From: Candidatus Bipolaricaulota bacterium
Lineage (GTDB): Bacteria > Bipolaricaulota > Bipolaricaulia > UBA7950 > UBA9294
Assembly (NCBI GenBank): GCA_028278555.1
Contig: JANQEA010000048.1
Span: forward strand, 1 to 64,000
Length of the DNA stretch: 64,000 nucleotides
Direction of reading: 5' to 3'
Shown here piece by piece: positions 8,655-18,079 of the stretch (within the stretch, counting starts at the first letter, position 1; every line of letters begins with the position of its first letter). A program made the position numbers and the translations under genes. The notes beneath the pieces are model-generated. The model did not search any database. It was not told the origin of the DNA and worked only from the letters and a program-made list of their open reading frames with translations.

Positions 8655-8680
8655 AACGGGCTCTGTGCGCAGAGCCCGTT
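8655..8680 (+). terminator. Hairpin terminator after the 59-aa peptide gene
   Basis: A perfect 11-bp stem, AACGGGCTCTG and CAGAGCCCGTT, with a TGCG loop, lies just downstream of the stop at 8638. The following TTCTCATT is only moderately T-rich. It lies between two convergent genes and could serve both. Confidence 0.65.
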
Positions 8681-8735
8681 CTCATTGGCAGCGCCGAGAT
8701 TCCCGCGCGACTCGAGCCAAGCGACGTGAACTCAC

Positions 8736-9920
8736 CTAGAAGTAATCGGCGAGGAACGGTGTCGTCCTCGGAAGATCCTGGCCGGCGTAGCTCGGGAGCG
8801 CCTCGACGAGTCCGGCAGCGATCGCTTCTTCGCAGTCGGTGAACCCGGAGAGGATGCTCGACAGCGCTCCGATCCCGCAGCGAAGGTCGGTCCGATCCGC
8901 CCGCTCGACACGGAGTACGCCGGCGTCGACCGTCAGCCGCCAGATTCCTCCGTTCCACGGCGCCAGCTTGTCCTCGATGTCGACAGCGAGCGAGACGTCG
9001 TCCGCGTCGACCTTGAGCCCATCGAGCGCCTCGATCGACACGACTCGGATCATGAATTGATCGTGGATCTCCCGCTTCACCGGTCGATCGGAGAGGTACG
9101 GCCAGAGATCCTCATCGGTCGGCACCTCGACCCGGATCGTCTTCACCTGATGAGAGAGCCCCTTCAGGTAGCGAAGGAGCGCTCGCTTCGCCGCACCGTC
9201 GTCGTAGAGGAAGAGGTTCGCCGTAAATGTCGGATGCCAGTCGTCGGGCTTTCCGGAGAGGTCATAGCCGATCAGCCCGGCGGCTTTGCCCTCCCGCGAG
9301 ACGCGAACCACGCCGCGCGTTGCTGTGTTCGACTGGTTCGAGAAGATCCGCAGACGCTGTTCCCACTCGGCATCCCCCCGCTGGACTAGCGTGTGGTGTC
9401 GCTGCGCGTACTCGTTGTAGTAGTCGCAAGAGGCCGAATCCGGATAGGGCAGGTCGACCACCTTGTGCTCGATCCCCGGGTCGTCGGGCACCCGGATCAG
9501 CCCCGGAGCAAGCTCGATCCGTTGCAGCCGTGCGAACATCTCCCAGCCGTACTTCCCGTAGAACGACTGATCGAACGGATTGAGGACCGAGACGACGTGC
9601 CCCGCTTCCCGCATCGTCTCGAGGCTTCGCGCAAGCATGAACCGGACGGCGCCCTTCCCCCGCGCGTCGAGCCGCGAGCAGAGAAGCCCAATCCCCCCCA
9701 TCGGCACGACCGAACTCCGAAAGCGCATCCGGTAGTCGTAGAGCATGTAGACCGACACCAGGGTCGGCCCATCGTAGACGCCGTACAGTTTTCGCCCCTG
9801 CTCGACCGACCGCTCGATCCACTCGGTCGCGGCCGTGTGGTCTCCCCTCCGGATGACGAACGCCGACTTCGCCAGCTCGGTCACAGCCTGAAGATCTCTG
9901 ACTTCTCGATAGACGAACAC
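8736..9920 (-). CDS. Eis-type GNAT N-acetyltransferase
   Basis: A 394-residue protein with the three-part Eis architecture: an N-terminal GNAT domain with acceptor-loop text such as RGKGAVRFML (acetyl-CoA binding), a second atypical GNAT-like middle and a C-terminal SCP2-like domain ending in a free carboxylate (FLADYF) that in the family acts in catalysis. Eis relatives acetylate amines such as aminoglycosides or protein lysines. I use the GTG at 9920, which follows GGGGTGA. A TACAAT box lies at 9940-9945, downstream of the alternative ATG at 9956, so the longer start is less likely. It is a single gene facing the 8459 peptide across the terminator. The substrate is unknown. Confidence 0.85.
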   Translation of the reverse strand: MFVYREVRDLQAVTELAKSAFVIRRGDHTAATEWIERSVEQGRKLYGVYDGPTLVSVYMLYDYRMRFRSSVVPMGGIGLLCSRLDARGKGAVRFMLARSLETMREAGHVVSVLNPFDQSFYGKYGWEMFARLQRIELAPGLIRVPDDPGIEHKVVDLPYPDSASCDYYNEYAQRHHTLVQRGDAEWEQRLRIFSNQSNTATRGVVRVSREGKAAGLIGYDLSGKPDDWHPTFTANLFLYDDGAAKRALLRYLKGLSHQVKTIRVEVPTDEDLWPYLSDRPVKREIHDQFMIRVVSIEALDGLKVDADDVSLAVDIEDKLAPWNGGIWRLTVDAGVLRVERADRTDLRCGIGALSSILSGFTDCEEAIAAGLVEALPSYAGQDLPRTTPFLADYF

Positions 9921-10013
9921 CGGATCACCCCGACCGCGGATTGTACCTGCCAACATCGGTCCGAACGACCGACGGGGTGAATGTCAAGAGGGAACGAACC
10001 CGGCCGCTCCCGC

Positions 10014-11417
10014 TCAGCGACGGTGGAACGCCCAGACGCGAGCCGGCCGGACTCGCACAGGTCGCTTGCGGGGCTGAGATTCGGTCACCGTCATTGTTTC
10101 TCCGACCGCTGCCGGGTTGGGGACGAAGCGGAGGACCGCCAGACTGATAGCGAGCAGCCCGGCAGCGATCGCGAACGAGGCGGTGTACCCGGCCCGCTCA
10201 GCAACGAAGCTGCTTCCCAGACCGGCGAGGATCCAGCCGAACCCGGCGAGCGCGTTGTACAGGCCGAGGGCGGCACCGCGGTTCTCCTCGCGCGCCAGCC
10301 GTGACGTCAGAGCAATCCCCGACAGCTGGAAGTACGACCACGTCACACCGTAGACGACAAACGCCACAACGAGCCAGACCATCGGCGGTACCGCGCTCGA
10401 AACGGCCAGATAGACCGCCGCTCCGCCGAACAGGGCGAGCCGCGTCGCCAACGCGGACATCTGGACATATCGATTCCCCGACTTGCGGATCCGCCGTGCG
10501 GCGAGCGGGTACGCGAGGACAATCGCTGCGTGCTGAATCACGAAGAAGAGGAAGACGAACGAGGCCGAGAAGCCGAAACGCTCGGCGAGGAGGAGTGGCA
10601 GCGGAATTCCGAAGAAGCCGAGGGCCATGAACGCGATCAGCGTCGCGAAGAGGAAGCGTCGCGTCCCCGGCCGGAAGCCTTCAGGATGCACAAGCAACCG
10701 GGCGATCCTTCTCGGGTTCAGCCGGTGATACAGATGGAGCGGAGCGAACCGCGCCCGCTCTGCGATGAAGTTCCCCATCGCCAGGATGACGCCGCGGAAC
10801 TTGCGCCGGGTGAACTTCGGGATCGTCCGTGGAATGTAGCGAATTGCAAGGAACGCCGCTGCGAGGCTTCCCAGCCCGATCATCAAGAAGAGCGAGCGGA
10901 TCGTCAGCGCCTCCCCGGCGGATCGCGACAGCGCAGCCATCCAGAGGCTTCCGAGGCCGAGCCCGACGACCCATCCGATCGCCCCGATCTGGTTCAACTG
11001 CCCGATCTTCTTCTCCCAGGTCGATTGCTCGCGGTTCTCGATCACGATCAAGACCGTCACCGAGGCATTCGCCATCCAGAAGAAGTTGAACAGCATGTTC
11101 AGGACAGCGAGCTCTCGGAAGGCCGACGTGAACGCGATCGCAACGAAGCAGAGCCCGACGACGGTGTAGCTGAGGATGACGAACGGCTTCCTCCGTGCGG
11201 CGACGTCGGAGAGCCTTCCCCAGACGAGGCTCCCCGCGACGCCGACGAGGCTGACGAGGCTGGCGAGCAGGCCGACGGCGCCGACCGACCGACCGTAGAG
11301 CTGGGCGACGCTCAGCGGAATCAGGACCGAGGACGTCCCCAACACGAGGTTGGCGAGCCCGACGGCCCAGTACCATCGCTCCACATTCCGCCACCACGCT
11401 CTCAGTGACTTCGCCAT
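10014..11417 (-). CDS. Major facilitator superfamily transporter
   Basis: A 467-residue inner-membrane protein from an ATG preceded by GGGAGTTTGACG; the frame extends further upstream but without a start signal. It has about 12 hydrophobic segments, with the MFS loop motif G-x-L-x-D after helix 2 (WGRLSDVAARRKP) and a long, very basic central loop of about 70 residues. Substrate is not readable; drug or metabolite export is typical of such stand-alone genes. It is divergent from the nitroreductase gene across about 208 nt in which I see no convincing operator. Confidence 0.85.
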   Translation of the reverse strand: MAKSLRAWWRNVERWYWAVGLANLVLGTSSVLIPLSVAQLYGRSVGAVGLLASLVSLVGVAGSLVWGRLSDVAARRKPFVILSYTVVGLCFVAIAFTSAFRELAVLNMLFNFFWMANASVTVLIVIENREQSTWEKKIGQLNQIGAIGWVVGLGLGSLWMAALSRSAGEALTIRSLFLMIGLGSLAAAFLAIRYIPRTIPKFTRRKFRGVILAMGNFIAERARFAPLHLYHRLNPRRIARLLVHPEGFRPGTRRFLFATLIAFMALGFFGIPLPLLLAERFGFSASFVFLFFVIQHAAIVLAYPLAARRIRKSGNRYVQMSALATRLALFGGAAVYLAVSSAVPPMVWLVVAFVVYGVTWSYFQLSGIALTSRLAREENRGAALGLYNALAGFGWILAGLGSSFVAERAGYTASFAIAAGLLAISLAVLRFVPNPAAVGETMTVTESQPRKRPVRVRPARVWAFHRR

Positions 11418-11625
11418 CGTCAAACTCCCATCCGAAGGGGCCTCCGGACTTGCGTAAGCCTGGACTTCCTCCGTGAATCCGGCGAAGTATAGCCCCGGTT
11501 CTCGGGATGTCAAGGGGATTTCGACCGGTTCTTGAGGGCCGGCGGCTCGCAGCGGACGACCGCATCGACTAGAGTCACCCGGTGCGGTGATCCGCCATCC
11601 ACAACGAACCGAAGGAGGCAACCCC

Positions 11626-12126
11626 ATGAGCGACCCAGTTCTGCAGTTCATCGCCAAACGCCGATCCGTCCGAGCATTCACCGGAGAGCCGGTCGATCGT
11701 GAGAAGCTCGAAGTCGCCCTGAAGGCGGCAATGGCCGCTCCGTCGGCGAGGAACAGCCGACCGTGGCGTTTCCTTGTCGCAACCGAACCGGAGCGGGTGA
11801 AGGCCGTCTGTGCAGCGCACCCCTACGCGAAATTCGGCGACAAGGCCGGAGCGGTCATCCTTCCGTTCGGGAAGAAGACCGACTACCGCTGGTTCGATCA
11901 GGACATGGGCGCAGCGACGGAGAACCTGCTCCTCGCCCTAGCCAACCTCGGCCTCGGTGCGACGTGGTGCGGGATGCCTGAGGAGCTGCAAGCGCAGATC
12001 CGAGCCGTGGTTGAGATCCCCGAAGAACTCTTCTTCTTCGCGCTCATTCCGGTCGGCGTCCCCGCCGGCGAGGTCGAAGCACGAACCCAGTACGATCCGG
12101 AACGCGTGTACTGGGAGACGTTCTAG
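11626..12126 (+). CDS. Nitroreductase-family flavoprotein
   Basis: A 166-residue protein; ATG follows AAGGAGGCAACCCC. It starts with the family FMN-phosphate motif RRSVRAF, followed by PSARNSRPW and the C-terminal GLGATWCG stretch. Nitroreductases are cytosolic FMN homodimers that reduce nitroaromatics, quinones or flavins with NAD(P)H. Its stop overlaps the stop of the convergent MFS gene by sharing a CTAG. The physiological substrate is unknown. Confidence 0.9.
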   Translation: MSDPVLQFIAKRRSVRAFTGEPVDREKLEVALKAAMAAPSARNSRPWRFLVATEPERVKAVCAAHPYAKFGDKAGAVILPFGKKTDYRWFDQDMGAATENLLLALANLGLGATWCGMPEELQAQIRAVVEIPEELFFFALIPVGVPAGEVEARTQYDPERVYWETF

Positions 12127-13412
12127 CCGGTCACTGTGGCCTCCGGCTCCGGTGCCGCGGCGTTCTCCGGTCCTGCGTGCGCTGCGCGTCTCTCCTCGGC
12201 TTCGGCTTCGATGTTCCGAAGCGGCCGCATCAAGAAGCCGGACACCCCTCCGACAAGCAAGAATGAGCCGGCGATCGCGAACCAGGCCCGAACGCCGATC
12301 GCATCCGCGACCGGGCCGGCGATCAGGAGCCCGACCGGGTTCATCGCCATGGCGAGGCTTCCCATCAGCGATCCGACGCGGCCCTGCATCGAAGGATGCA
12401 CGACACCGCGGAAGACGGCGCGGAGGTTTCCGTTCCCGATTGCCATCAGGCCCCCGCTGAGGAAGAACCCGGCGATCCCCAGGTAGAACATGTTGGACGG
12501 CGCGAACGCGATCAGGAAGAGGGATCCGCCCATGCCGATGACGGCCCCCAGGAGCGCGTAGATCTTCCTCCGCGCACCGCCCCAGATGCTCAGGATCAGC
12601 CCGCCAAGGACGGTCCCGAGGCCCATCGCCGAGTTGAATGAGCCGAGCATCACCTCGTCTCCGCCGAACCCCTTGAGAACGAGAATCGGGGTCAGGGAGA
12701 AGGCGGGCGACAGTGCGAAATTGAGCACGATACACAGACCGATCATGGCGATGAGGCCGCGCCAGGCGACAGTGTAGCGGAGCCCGGCACGGAACTCGTC
12801 CCAGAACCTCGGCTTCTCCGGAGCCTCCCCGTCAAGCGGTTCCGGCTGCGGGATCGCGAACAGGAAGAGCGGCAGCACCGCGAAGGCAGCGGTGACGAAA
12901 TCGATCATCATGATTCCGTGAAGCGGAAGGATGAGCAACAGGAACGCCCCGAGCATCGGGCCGAGGACTCCGAGACCACCGTCGATGATCTGATTCAGCC
13001 CCTCGACGCGCGCGTAGTGTTCCCTCGGGACGATCAGCGTCATCGACGCGCTCATCGCGGTGTGGTGGAACGCACTGCCGAACGACCGCGCCAGCATGAC
13101 GACGTAGACGTGCCAGACCTCCATCGCCCCGGTCCAGAAGAGATAGGCAAGCCAGACAGAGACCAGCGCGATGAACGTGTCAGCGATCATCAGCACGAGC
13201 TTCCGGCTCCACCGATCGACGAGCACGCCGACGAACGGCCTCAACAGGATCGAAGGGGCCATCGCGACAAGCGACGCCGTGGCGAGGACGGTCGCCGATC
13301 CCGTCTTTTCGGTCACCCACCAGACGAGCGCGAACTGCGCCGCCACCGACCCGACCGCCGACAGTGTTTGGCCGGTCCATATCGTGAAGAATCGCGCTCT
13401 CCAACGCTCCAT
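12123..13412 (-). CDS. MFS exporter of the DHA3/macrolide-efflux type
   Basis: A 429-residue membrane protein. I choose the ATG at 13412, which follows GGAGGAAGGG; the ATG at 13433 is less favoured. About 12 transmembrane helices are visible. The segment PFVGVLVDRWSRK after helix 2 is the typical cytosolic loop of DHA3 exporters, which export drugs or siderophores by proton antiport. The C-terminus is short and cytosolic (Glu/Ala rich). It is convergent with the nitroreductase gene, with overlapping stop codons. Not obviously in an operon. Confidence 0.87.
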   Translation of the reverse strand: MERWRARFFTIWTGQTLSAVGSVAAQFALVWWVTEKTGSATVLATASLVAMAPSILLRPFVGVLVDRWSRKLVLMIADTFIALVSVWLAYLFWTGAMEVWHVYVVMLARSFGSAFHHTAMSASMTLIVPREHYARVEGLNQIIDGGLGVLGPMLGAFLLLILPLHGIMMIDFVTAAFAVLPLFLFAIPQPEPLDGEAPEKPRFWDEFRAGLRYTVAWRGLIAMIGLCIVLNFALSPAFSLTPILVLKGFGGDEVMLGSFNSAMGLGTVLGGLILSIWGGARRKIYALLGAVIGMGGSLFLIAFAPSNMFYLGIAGFFLSGGLMAIGNGNLRAVFRGVVHPSMQGRVGSLMGSLAMAMNPVGLLIAGPVADAIGVRAWFAIAGSFLLVGGVSGFLMRPLRNIEAEAEERRAAHAGPENAAAPEPEATVTG

Positions 13413-13584
13413 TCGACCACCCTTCCTCCCCAATCGATCCCTGGGATGGTATCCCGAGGGGCCAGGCGAATCACCGAGAATCTAGCGTCTTTGGATGTTG
13501 TAACGAGCTTGTCACACACCCTACGACGCGCGGAAGCGTCGAAGTGTTGTCGACGGATCTGTTCGCGGAACGGTCGCAGGTCGA

Positions 13585-14274
13585 TCAGTCGAAGCCGAGC
13601 CGGTATCCGACGGACGAAGCGCTGCACTGACGATCGAGGAGTTCAGCGTACCGAGCGGCCCACGTTTCGACCGAAGCGATCGGCTCGTCGGTCGGCGCGT
13701 AGAGGATGGCGAGCACGTCTCGCGTCTCCAGGCGGATCTTCGTCTCCATCGAGTCCTTTACCGGGTTGCCGCAGGGGATCCACCCGCTCCCGGTCGATCG
13801 ACTGACGAGGAGGAGATCCTCGAGATCGATCGACTGACCGGACGTGTTGAAGACGTACGACTCGCCGGGTTCGCCCCGACGAACCCGCAACTCCCTCCCG
13901 GAGAGTTCGGCATCGAAGATCGATCCTGGGAGTCCGGACTCGAGGCTGACGATGTTGTTGACGTCGACCGGCCCGTTGACGAGCGGGAAGGCGTCGGAGA
14001 GGGCCGCTCGAAGGAGGAACTCGCTCGCCGGCTTGCTCCGCCCGGCCGGTTTGTACTTCCCGAACCGGAGCATCCCACGGACGCGCTGCCGGGTCGTCGA
14101 TGGAACGAATTCCTCACCGACCGATTGCACGCGTTCGAGCAGCGCTCGGAGCACCTCGGGCGTCGTCTCGGTCGGAACCGGAGGAGCGATCCCCTCGGCC
14201 CAGATCAGCGCCGGCAGGGTTGGCGAAGGGTTCAGGGCGGGATCGGCCACGAGTCGATATCCGTCGCTCGGCAT
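13585..14274 (-). CDS. B3/B4 tRNA-binding-domain protein
   Basis: A 229-residue protein. Of two neighbouring ATGs, the one at 14274 has GGGGAGG at proper spacing. The body matches the B3/B4 domain of the phenylalanyl-tRNA synthetase beta subunit, with the VDVNNIVSLESGLPGSIFD stretch and later SGRELRVRRG and MKT-like helices, but no synthetase core. Free-standing B3/B4 proteins are widespread; a role in amino-acyl or tRNA-related editing is proposed but not established. It lies 16 nt downstream of the lipoprotein gene, so the two may be cotranscribed. Confidence 0.8.
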   Translation of the reverse strand: MPSDGYRLVADPALNPSPTLPALIWAEGIAPPVPTETTPEVLRALLERVQSVGEEFVPSTTRQRVRGMLRFGKYKPAGRSKPASEFLLRAALSDAFPLVNGPVDVNNIVSLESGLPGSIFDAELSGRELRVRRGEPGESYVFNTSGQSIDLEDLLLVSRSTGSGWIPCGNPVKDSMETKIRLETRDVLAILYAPTDEPIASVETWAARYAELLDRQCSASSVGYRLGFD

Positions 14275-14290
14275 CGGCATCCTCCCCGGA

Positions 14291-14716
14291 CTACGGCCCG
14301 TCCTGCGGTGTGTTGTCGACGGCAAGCTCGAAGGTTGCGCTCGCCTCCCCCGCGACAACGGTGTACGTCCCAGCGGGGAGGCCGAGCACGTCGAGGCTCG
14401 CCATGACCTCGTAGGACGTCAGCACCTGGATGCAGATCGCATCCGTCGGTCGCCGCGTCCCGACGCTGAGCGTGAAGACGTTCCCCTCGAACTCCGCAGT
14501 CACCGAGACGACCTCCGTACACGGATCCGGGACGAACCCGCGGAGGACGGCACGGATCTGCACCGGGAACGATTCGAGGATCAAGATGTCGATCGCGTCG
14601 ACGACCGCCTCACCATAAGTGTATTCGGTTCCGCGAGGAGAGCAGCCGGCAGCGATCCACACGAGAAGAAGTCCGACGATGAGTGCCTTGCAGTACCGCC
14701 ATCTTCGATCGCTCAT
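14291..14716 (-). CDS. Small lipoprotein of unknown function
   Basis: A 141-residue protein with a signal peptide ending in the lipobox IAAGC (Cys about residue 25), so it should be anchored to a membrane by lipidation. The mature domain is beta-strand rich (SVTAEFEG, YTVVAGEASATF), reminiscent of an immunoglobulin-like fold, and has two further Cys that could form a disulfide. It precedes the B3/B4 gene on the same strand. I do not recognise a family. Confidence 0.72.
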   Translation of the reverse strand: MSDRRWRYCKALIVGLLLVWIAAGCSPRGTEYTYGEAVVDAIDILILESFPVQIRAVLRGFVPDPCTEVVSVTAEFEGNVFTLSVGTRRPTDAICIQVLTSYEVMASLDVLGLPAGTYTVVAGEASATFELAVDNTPQDGP

Positions 14717-14759
14717 GAGTTCATCATCCCGCCGATCGATCGACCTGTCAACGGACCGA

Positions 14760-14789
14760 TTGGCGCGCGCCGGCCCGTCGAAGTATCGT
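14760..14789 (+). promoter_or_regulatory. Promoter of the nucleoside hydrolase-ribokinase operon
   Basis: -35 TTGGCG (14760-14765), 18-nt spacer and -10 TATCGT (14784-14789), about 40 nt before the TTG start codon. The match to consensus is moderate. Confidence 0.4.
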
Positions 14790-14829
14790 CCGACAAGACA
14801 CCTGGGAACGATTCACGAAGGAGGTCCCG

Positions 14830-15765
14830 TTGCGCCGTTTCCTGATCGATACCGACACCGCCTCGGACGACGCTGTCGCCCTCGTCATGGCGCTCAACCA
14901 TCCGGACGTCGAGGTCGAGGCGATCACAGTGGTCGCTGGCAACGTCCCGCTCGAGTACGGAGTGCAGAATGCGCTCTACACGATCGAGCGTTGTGAGAAG
15001 TCCGTCCCCGTCTACGCCGGCCTCGACAAGCCGATGCTCCGGCCGCTGGAGACGGCTCAGTTCTGTCATGGCGAGGACGGCCTCGGGGACATCGGCCTCG
15101 ACCTGACCGGACGCGAGCCGGCCGAGGGACACGCGGTCGACGCCCTTCTCGACGTCACCGCTCGGTTCGCCGACGAGATCACCCTGGTCACCCTCGGACC
15201 GTTGACCAACGTCGCCACGGCCCTCCTCCGCGATCCGACGCTCGCCTCAAGGGTCGAGCGGTGCGTGATCATGGGGGGGATCGGCTATGGGTATGGGAAC
15301 ATCATCCCGGCGGCCGAATACAACATCTGGGTCGATCCGGACGCGGCGAAGATCGTCTTCGAATCCGGCCTCCCGATCGAGATGGTTGGGTGGGACATCT
15401 CGCACAAGTACGCGACATTCACCGCCGAAGAGGCGGCCGAACTGCATGCCGTCTCCGACCTCGGCGCGTATTGCGTCGACATCCAGAAGGCGCTCCGGCA
15501 GTTCGGGATCGAGTACCTGAAGCAGGACGGTTTCGATCTCCCCGATCCGATCGCGATGGCGGTCGCCCTCGATCCGGACGTCGCCACCGTCGTCAAGCGC
15601 CTCCGTGTCGACATCGAGACGAAGAGCGAGCTGACGCGCGGTGCAACCGTCGTCGATCATCTCCGCGTCACCGGACGAGAGCCGAACGCCGACGCCGTCC
15701 TCGAAGCGTCCCGGGAGCGGTTCCTCGAGGTCCTCTACGCCGCCGTCCGCTCGTCCTCGCCGTGA
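14830..15765 (+). CDS. Inosine/uridine-preferring nucleoside hydrolase
   Basis: A 311-residue protein starting at a TTG after AAGGAGGTCCCG. The N-terminal DTDTASDDA motif (residues 6-14) is the family's calcium-binding aspartate cluster. The mid-protein segment CVIMGG and the C-terminal DPIAMAVALDPD supply further Ca and ribose contacts. The enzyme hydrolyses the N-glycosidic bond of ribonucleosides to free base and ribose in the cytosol. Its stop overlaps the GTG start of the ribokinase gene (GTGA), so the released ribose is probably phosphorylated by the next product. Base preference cannot be told. Confidence 0.93.
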   Translation: MRRFLIDTDTASDDAVALVMALNHPDVEVEAITVVAGNVPLEYGVQNALYTIERCEKSVPVYAGLDKPMLRPLETAQFCHGEDGLGDIGLDLTGREPAEGHAVDALLDVTARFADEITLVTLGPLTNVATALLRDPTLASRVERCVIMGGIGYGYGNIIPAAEYNIWVDPDAAKIVFESGLPIEMVGWDISHKYATFTAEEAAELHAVSDLGAYCVDIQKALRQFGIEYLKQDGFDLPDPIAMAVALDPDVATVVKRLRVDIETKSELTRGATVVDHLRVTGREPNADAVLEASRERFLEVLYAAVRSSSP

Positions 15766-16709
15766 GCACGGGGCATGACCGCCCGTCGATCGCGGTCGTC
15801 GGCAGCGTCAACATGGACCTCGTCGTGGAGGTCCCGCGGATGCCCACGCCGGGCGAGACGGTTCAGGGTCTAGACGTTGCGTTCCACCCCGGCGGGAAGG
15901 GGGCGAACCAGGCGGTCGCCGCAGCACGCCTCGGCGCCGACGTCAGCCTCTACGGGAAGGTCGGTGACGATCCGTTCGGTGTTCGGCTCCTCGACGCGAT
16001 TCGGGGTTCAGGCGTCGACGCCGGCCACGTCGAGATCGAAGACGGCACGGCTTCGGGGCTCGCAAGCATCTGGGTCGACGCTGCCGGCGAGAACGCGATT
16101 GTCCTCGCCGCCGGGGCGAACGGCTCTGTCGACACGAAGTACGTCGAGCGCCATCTCGATCGGATCTCCGAAGCCGATGTGCTCTTGCTTCAGCTGGAGA
16201 TCCCGCTCGAGACGGTCGACTTCCTCCTCCGCGAGCTGCCGGCGCCCCGGCCGTTGGTCATCCTCGATCCGGCCCCGGCTCAGGATCTCTCGAGCCTGCC
16301 GCTGTTGAAAATCGACATCCTGACGCCGAACGCGCACGAGCTAACGATCATCGCTCGAAGCCGAGAGGCGGGAACCGCCGCCCAGCACCTTCTCGACAGC
16401 GGGGTCACGGATGTCGTCGTCACGCTCGGGGCAGACGGCGCCGAGTGGCACACCTCGGGTCGATCACCTCGGAGGTTCCCCGCACCGCACGTCGACGCCA
16501 TCGACACGACCGCCGCCGGGGATGCGTTCAACGGTGCGCTCGCCTGGGCGCTTCCCGGCCGATCGCTCGAAGAGGCGATCCCGGTCGCGATCGCAGCCGG
16601 AGCCCTCGCAACGACGATCCGTGGCGCGCAGCCGTCGCTCCCGACACGTGAAGGACTCGATGCGTTCCTCCGAGAAGAGAGAGCAGGACGCGACGCACCC
16701 GAGCTCTGA
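15762..16709 (+). CDS. rbsK: Ribokinase (PfkB family)
   Basis: A 315-residue protein from the GTG at 15762, which overlaps the upstream stop by 4 nt; a much longer open frame upstream is only an artefact of the nucleoside hydrolase gene. Family signatures are complete: N-terminal VVGSVNMDL, the GGKGANQAVAAARLG substrate motif and the C-terminal DTTAAGDAFNGAL ATP/anion-hole motif with the catalytic Asp. It converts ribose to ribose 5-phosphate with ATP. Paired with the nucleoside hydrolase it forms a compact nucleoside salvage unit. It ends directly against the convergent MtfA gene with no intergenic base. Confidence 0.94.
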   Translation: MSTGHDRPSIAVVGSVNMDLVVEVPRMPTPGETVQGLDVAFHPGGKGANQAVAAARLGADVSLYGKVGDDPFGVRLLDAIRGSGVDAGHVEIEDGTASGLASIWVDAAGENAIVLAAGANGSVDTKYVERHLDRISEADVLLLQLEIPLETVDFLLRELPAPRPLVILDPAPAQDLSSLPLLKIDILTPNAHELTIIARSREAGTAAQHLLDSGVTDVVVTLGADGAEWHTSGRSPRRFPAPHVDAIDTTAAGDAFNGALAWALPGRSLEEAIPVAIAAGALATTIRGAQPSLPTREGLDAFLREERAGRDAPEL

Positions 16710-17477
16710 TTAGCGGCTTGTTGCGCTCGGATCCTGTCGGTAGTAGTCCCTCAGCTCGCCGTACAGTTCGGGATGCCGGGCCCTCAGCAGTTCCGGGCGG
16801 GTGAAGAAGCACTCGGTCGCGACGGCGAAGAATTCGGCCGGGCTTGTCGCACCGTACCGATCGAGGAGCGTCCTCCGTCCGAGCGCCGTGTCGCGCCGAA
16901 GGCGCTCGTACTCCTCTCCGAGAATCCGCGCCCACGCGACGTATCGCGACCGATCATCGAGGGCAGGCGCGCCCTCGACCGAGCCGTCCTCGGCATCGAG
17001 CTGATGGGCGAACTCATGCAGGACGACGTTCCGGCAATCCCCCACGTCGGAGGCCGCCGCCACCGCGTCCCACGAGAGGACGACCGCGCCGCGCGGTGAC
17101 GACTCACCGAGTCGCGTCTCGGCCCGCTCGGTGACGATCCCATAACCCTCTCGGACGACCCGCTCGGCGACGTAGGCACCGGGGTAGACGATGATCGTGT
17201 ACAGCCCAGGGTAGTAGTCAGTCGGCCGATGCAAGAGGAGGAGGCATGCGTAGGCGGCAATCGTCACCCGAATCTCGTCCGTGATCCGGAGGCCCGCTGC
17301 CCCTTCGAATCGCTTCTCGACGAGGAAGACCCGGATATGCTCCCTCAGCTCCGCCCGATCCTCTTTGGAGAGTCTCCGGAAGAACGGCGCGTTCCGCCGG
17401 AGGATGTCCTCCCAGGCGGCCGGGAACGGCCGCCTCCGGATGCGGGCGCGTCGACGTGCTCGAAGCCAGGCTCTCAC
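16710..17477 (-). CDS. mtfA: MtfA-like zinc peptidase (M90)
   Basis: A 255-residue protein with the gluzincin motif HEFAH (H154, E155, H158) and a downstream Glu in the helix near residue 190, as in MtfA. The N-terminus is very basic and the PGLYTIIVYPGAYV segment is diagnostic of the family. E. coli MtfA is a cytosolic aminopeptidase that also titrates the Mlc regulator; no Mlc homologue is seen here. The GTG at 17477 has no good ribosome site, so the start is uncertain. It lies 26 nt downstream of the LemA gene, probably in the same transcript. Confidence 0.87.
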   Translation of the reverse strand: MRAWLRARRRARIRRRPFPAAWEDILRRNAPFFRRLSKEDRAELREHIRVFLVEKRFEGAAGLRITDEIRVTIAAYACLLLLHRPTDYYPGLYTIIVYPGAYVAERVVREGYGIVTERAETRLGESSPRGAVVLSWDAVAAASDVGDCRNVVLHEFAHQLDAEDGSVEGAPALDDRSRYVAWARILGEEYERLRRDTALGRRTLLDRYGATSPAEFFAVATECFFTRPELLRARHPELYGELRDYYRQDPSATSR

Positions 17478-17503
17478 ACGGGTTCCGTCTCACGCATTCG
17501 GCG

Positions 17504-18079
17504 CTATCCCGCCGTGTCCTTGTCGGAGAAGCTGACCTGAGGGACGGCCCGCTCCGCGTCGTCGATCTCGAAGAAAACCTCCGCTCGGAAGCCGAACATC
17601 GACGCGATCAGGTTCGAGGGGAAGACCTCGATCCGCGTATTCAGATCGCGGACGTTGGCGTTGTAGAAGCGGCGCGCCGCCTGGATCCGGTCTTCGGTAA
17701 CGGTCAACTCTCTCTGCAATCCGACGAAGCTCTGATTCGCCTTCAGATCCGGGTAGGACTCGACAACGGCGAACAGCTGACGGAGTGCGCCGACGAGGAC
17801 GTTCTCGTCGCGGGCCTGTTCAGCCGGCGTGCCAGTCGAGGCGACGGCGTTTGCACGAGCGTCGACCACTGCCTGAAGCGTTTCGCGTTCGTGCAATGCG
17901 TATCCCTTGACCGTTTCGACGAGATTTGGAATCAGGTCGTAGCGGCGCTTCAGCTCCGTGTCGATCGCCGCCCAGCTCTCGCCGACGTGCTGACGGAGCC
18001 GAATCAGCTTGTTGTACGTCCCGACCCCATACAGGAGGACGAACGCGACAATTCCCAAGACAACGTAGACCGTGGTCAT
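17504..18079 (-). CDS. LemA family membrane protein
   Basis: A 191-residue protein with one N-terminal transmembrane segment (about 4-22), then the LemA hallmark text: VGESWAAIDTELKRRYDLIPNLVETVKGY and the later NANVRDLNTRIEVFPSNLIA region, both mostly alpha-helical. LemA proteins have a short outside N-terminus and a long cytosolic helical domain; function is poorly defined but tied to envelope stress. Its ATG overlaps the stop of the upstream gene by 4 nt, so the two are coupled. Confidence 0.92.
   Translation of the reverse strand: MTTVYVVLGIVAFVLLYGVGTYNKLIRLRQHVGESWAAIDTELKRRYDLIPNLVETVKGYALHERETLQAVVDARANAVASTGTPAEQARDENVLVGALRQLFAVVESYPDLKANQSFVGLQRELTVTEDRIQAARRFYNANVRDLNTRIEVFPSNLIASMFGFRAEVFFEIDDAERAVPQVSFSDKDTAG

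Noticed and set aside
10530..11408. Plus-strand frame of 292 codons rich in Glu and Arg
   Set aside because: Shadow of the MFS transporter gene on the opposite strand; low-complexity composition.
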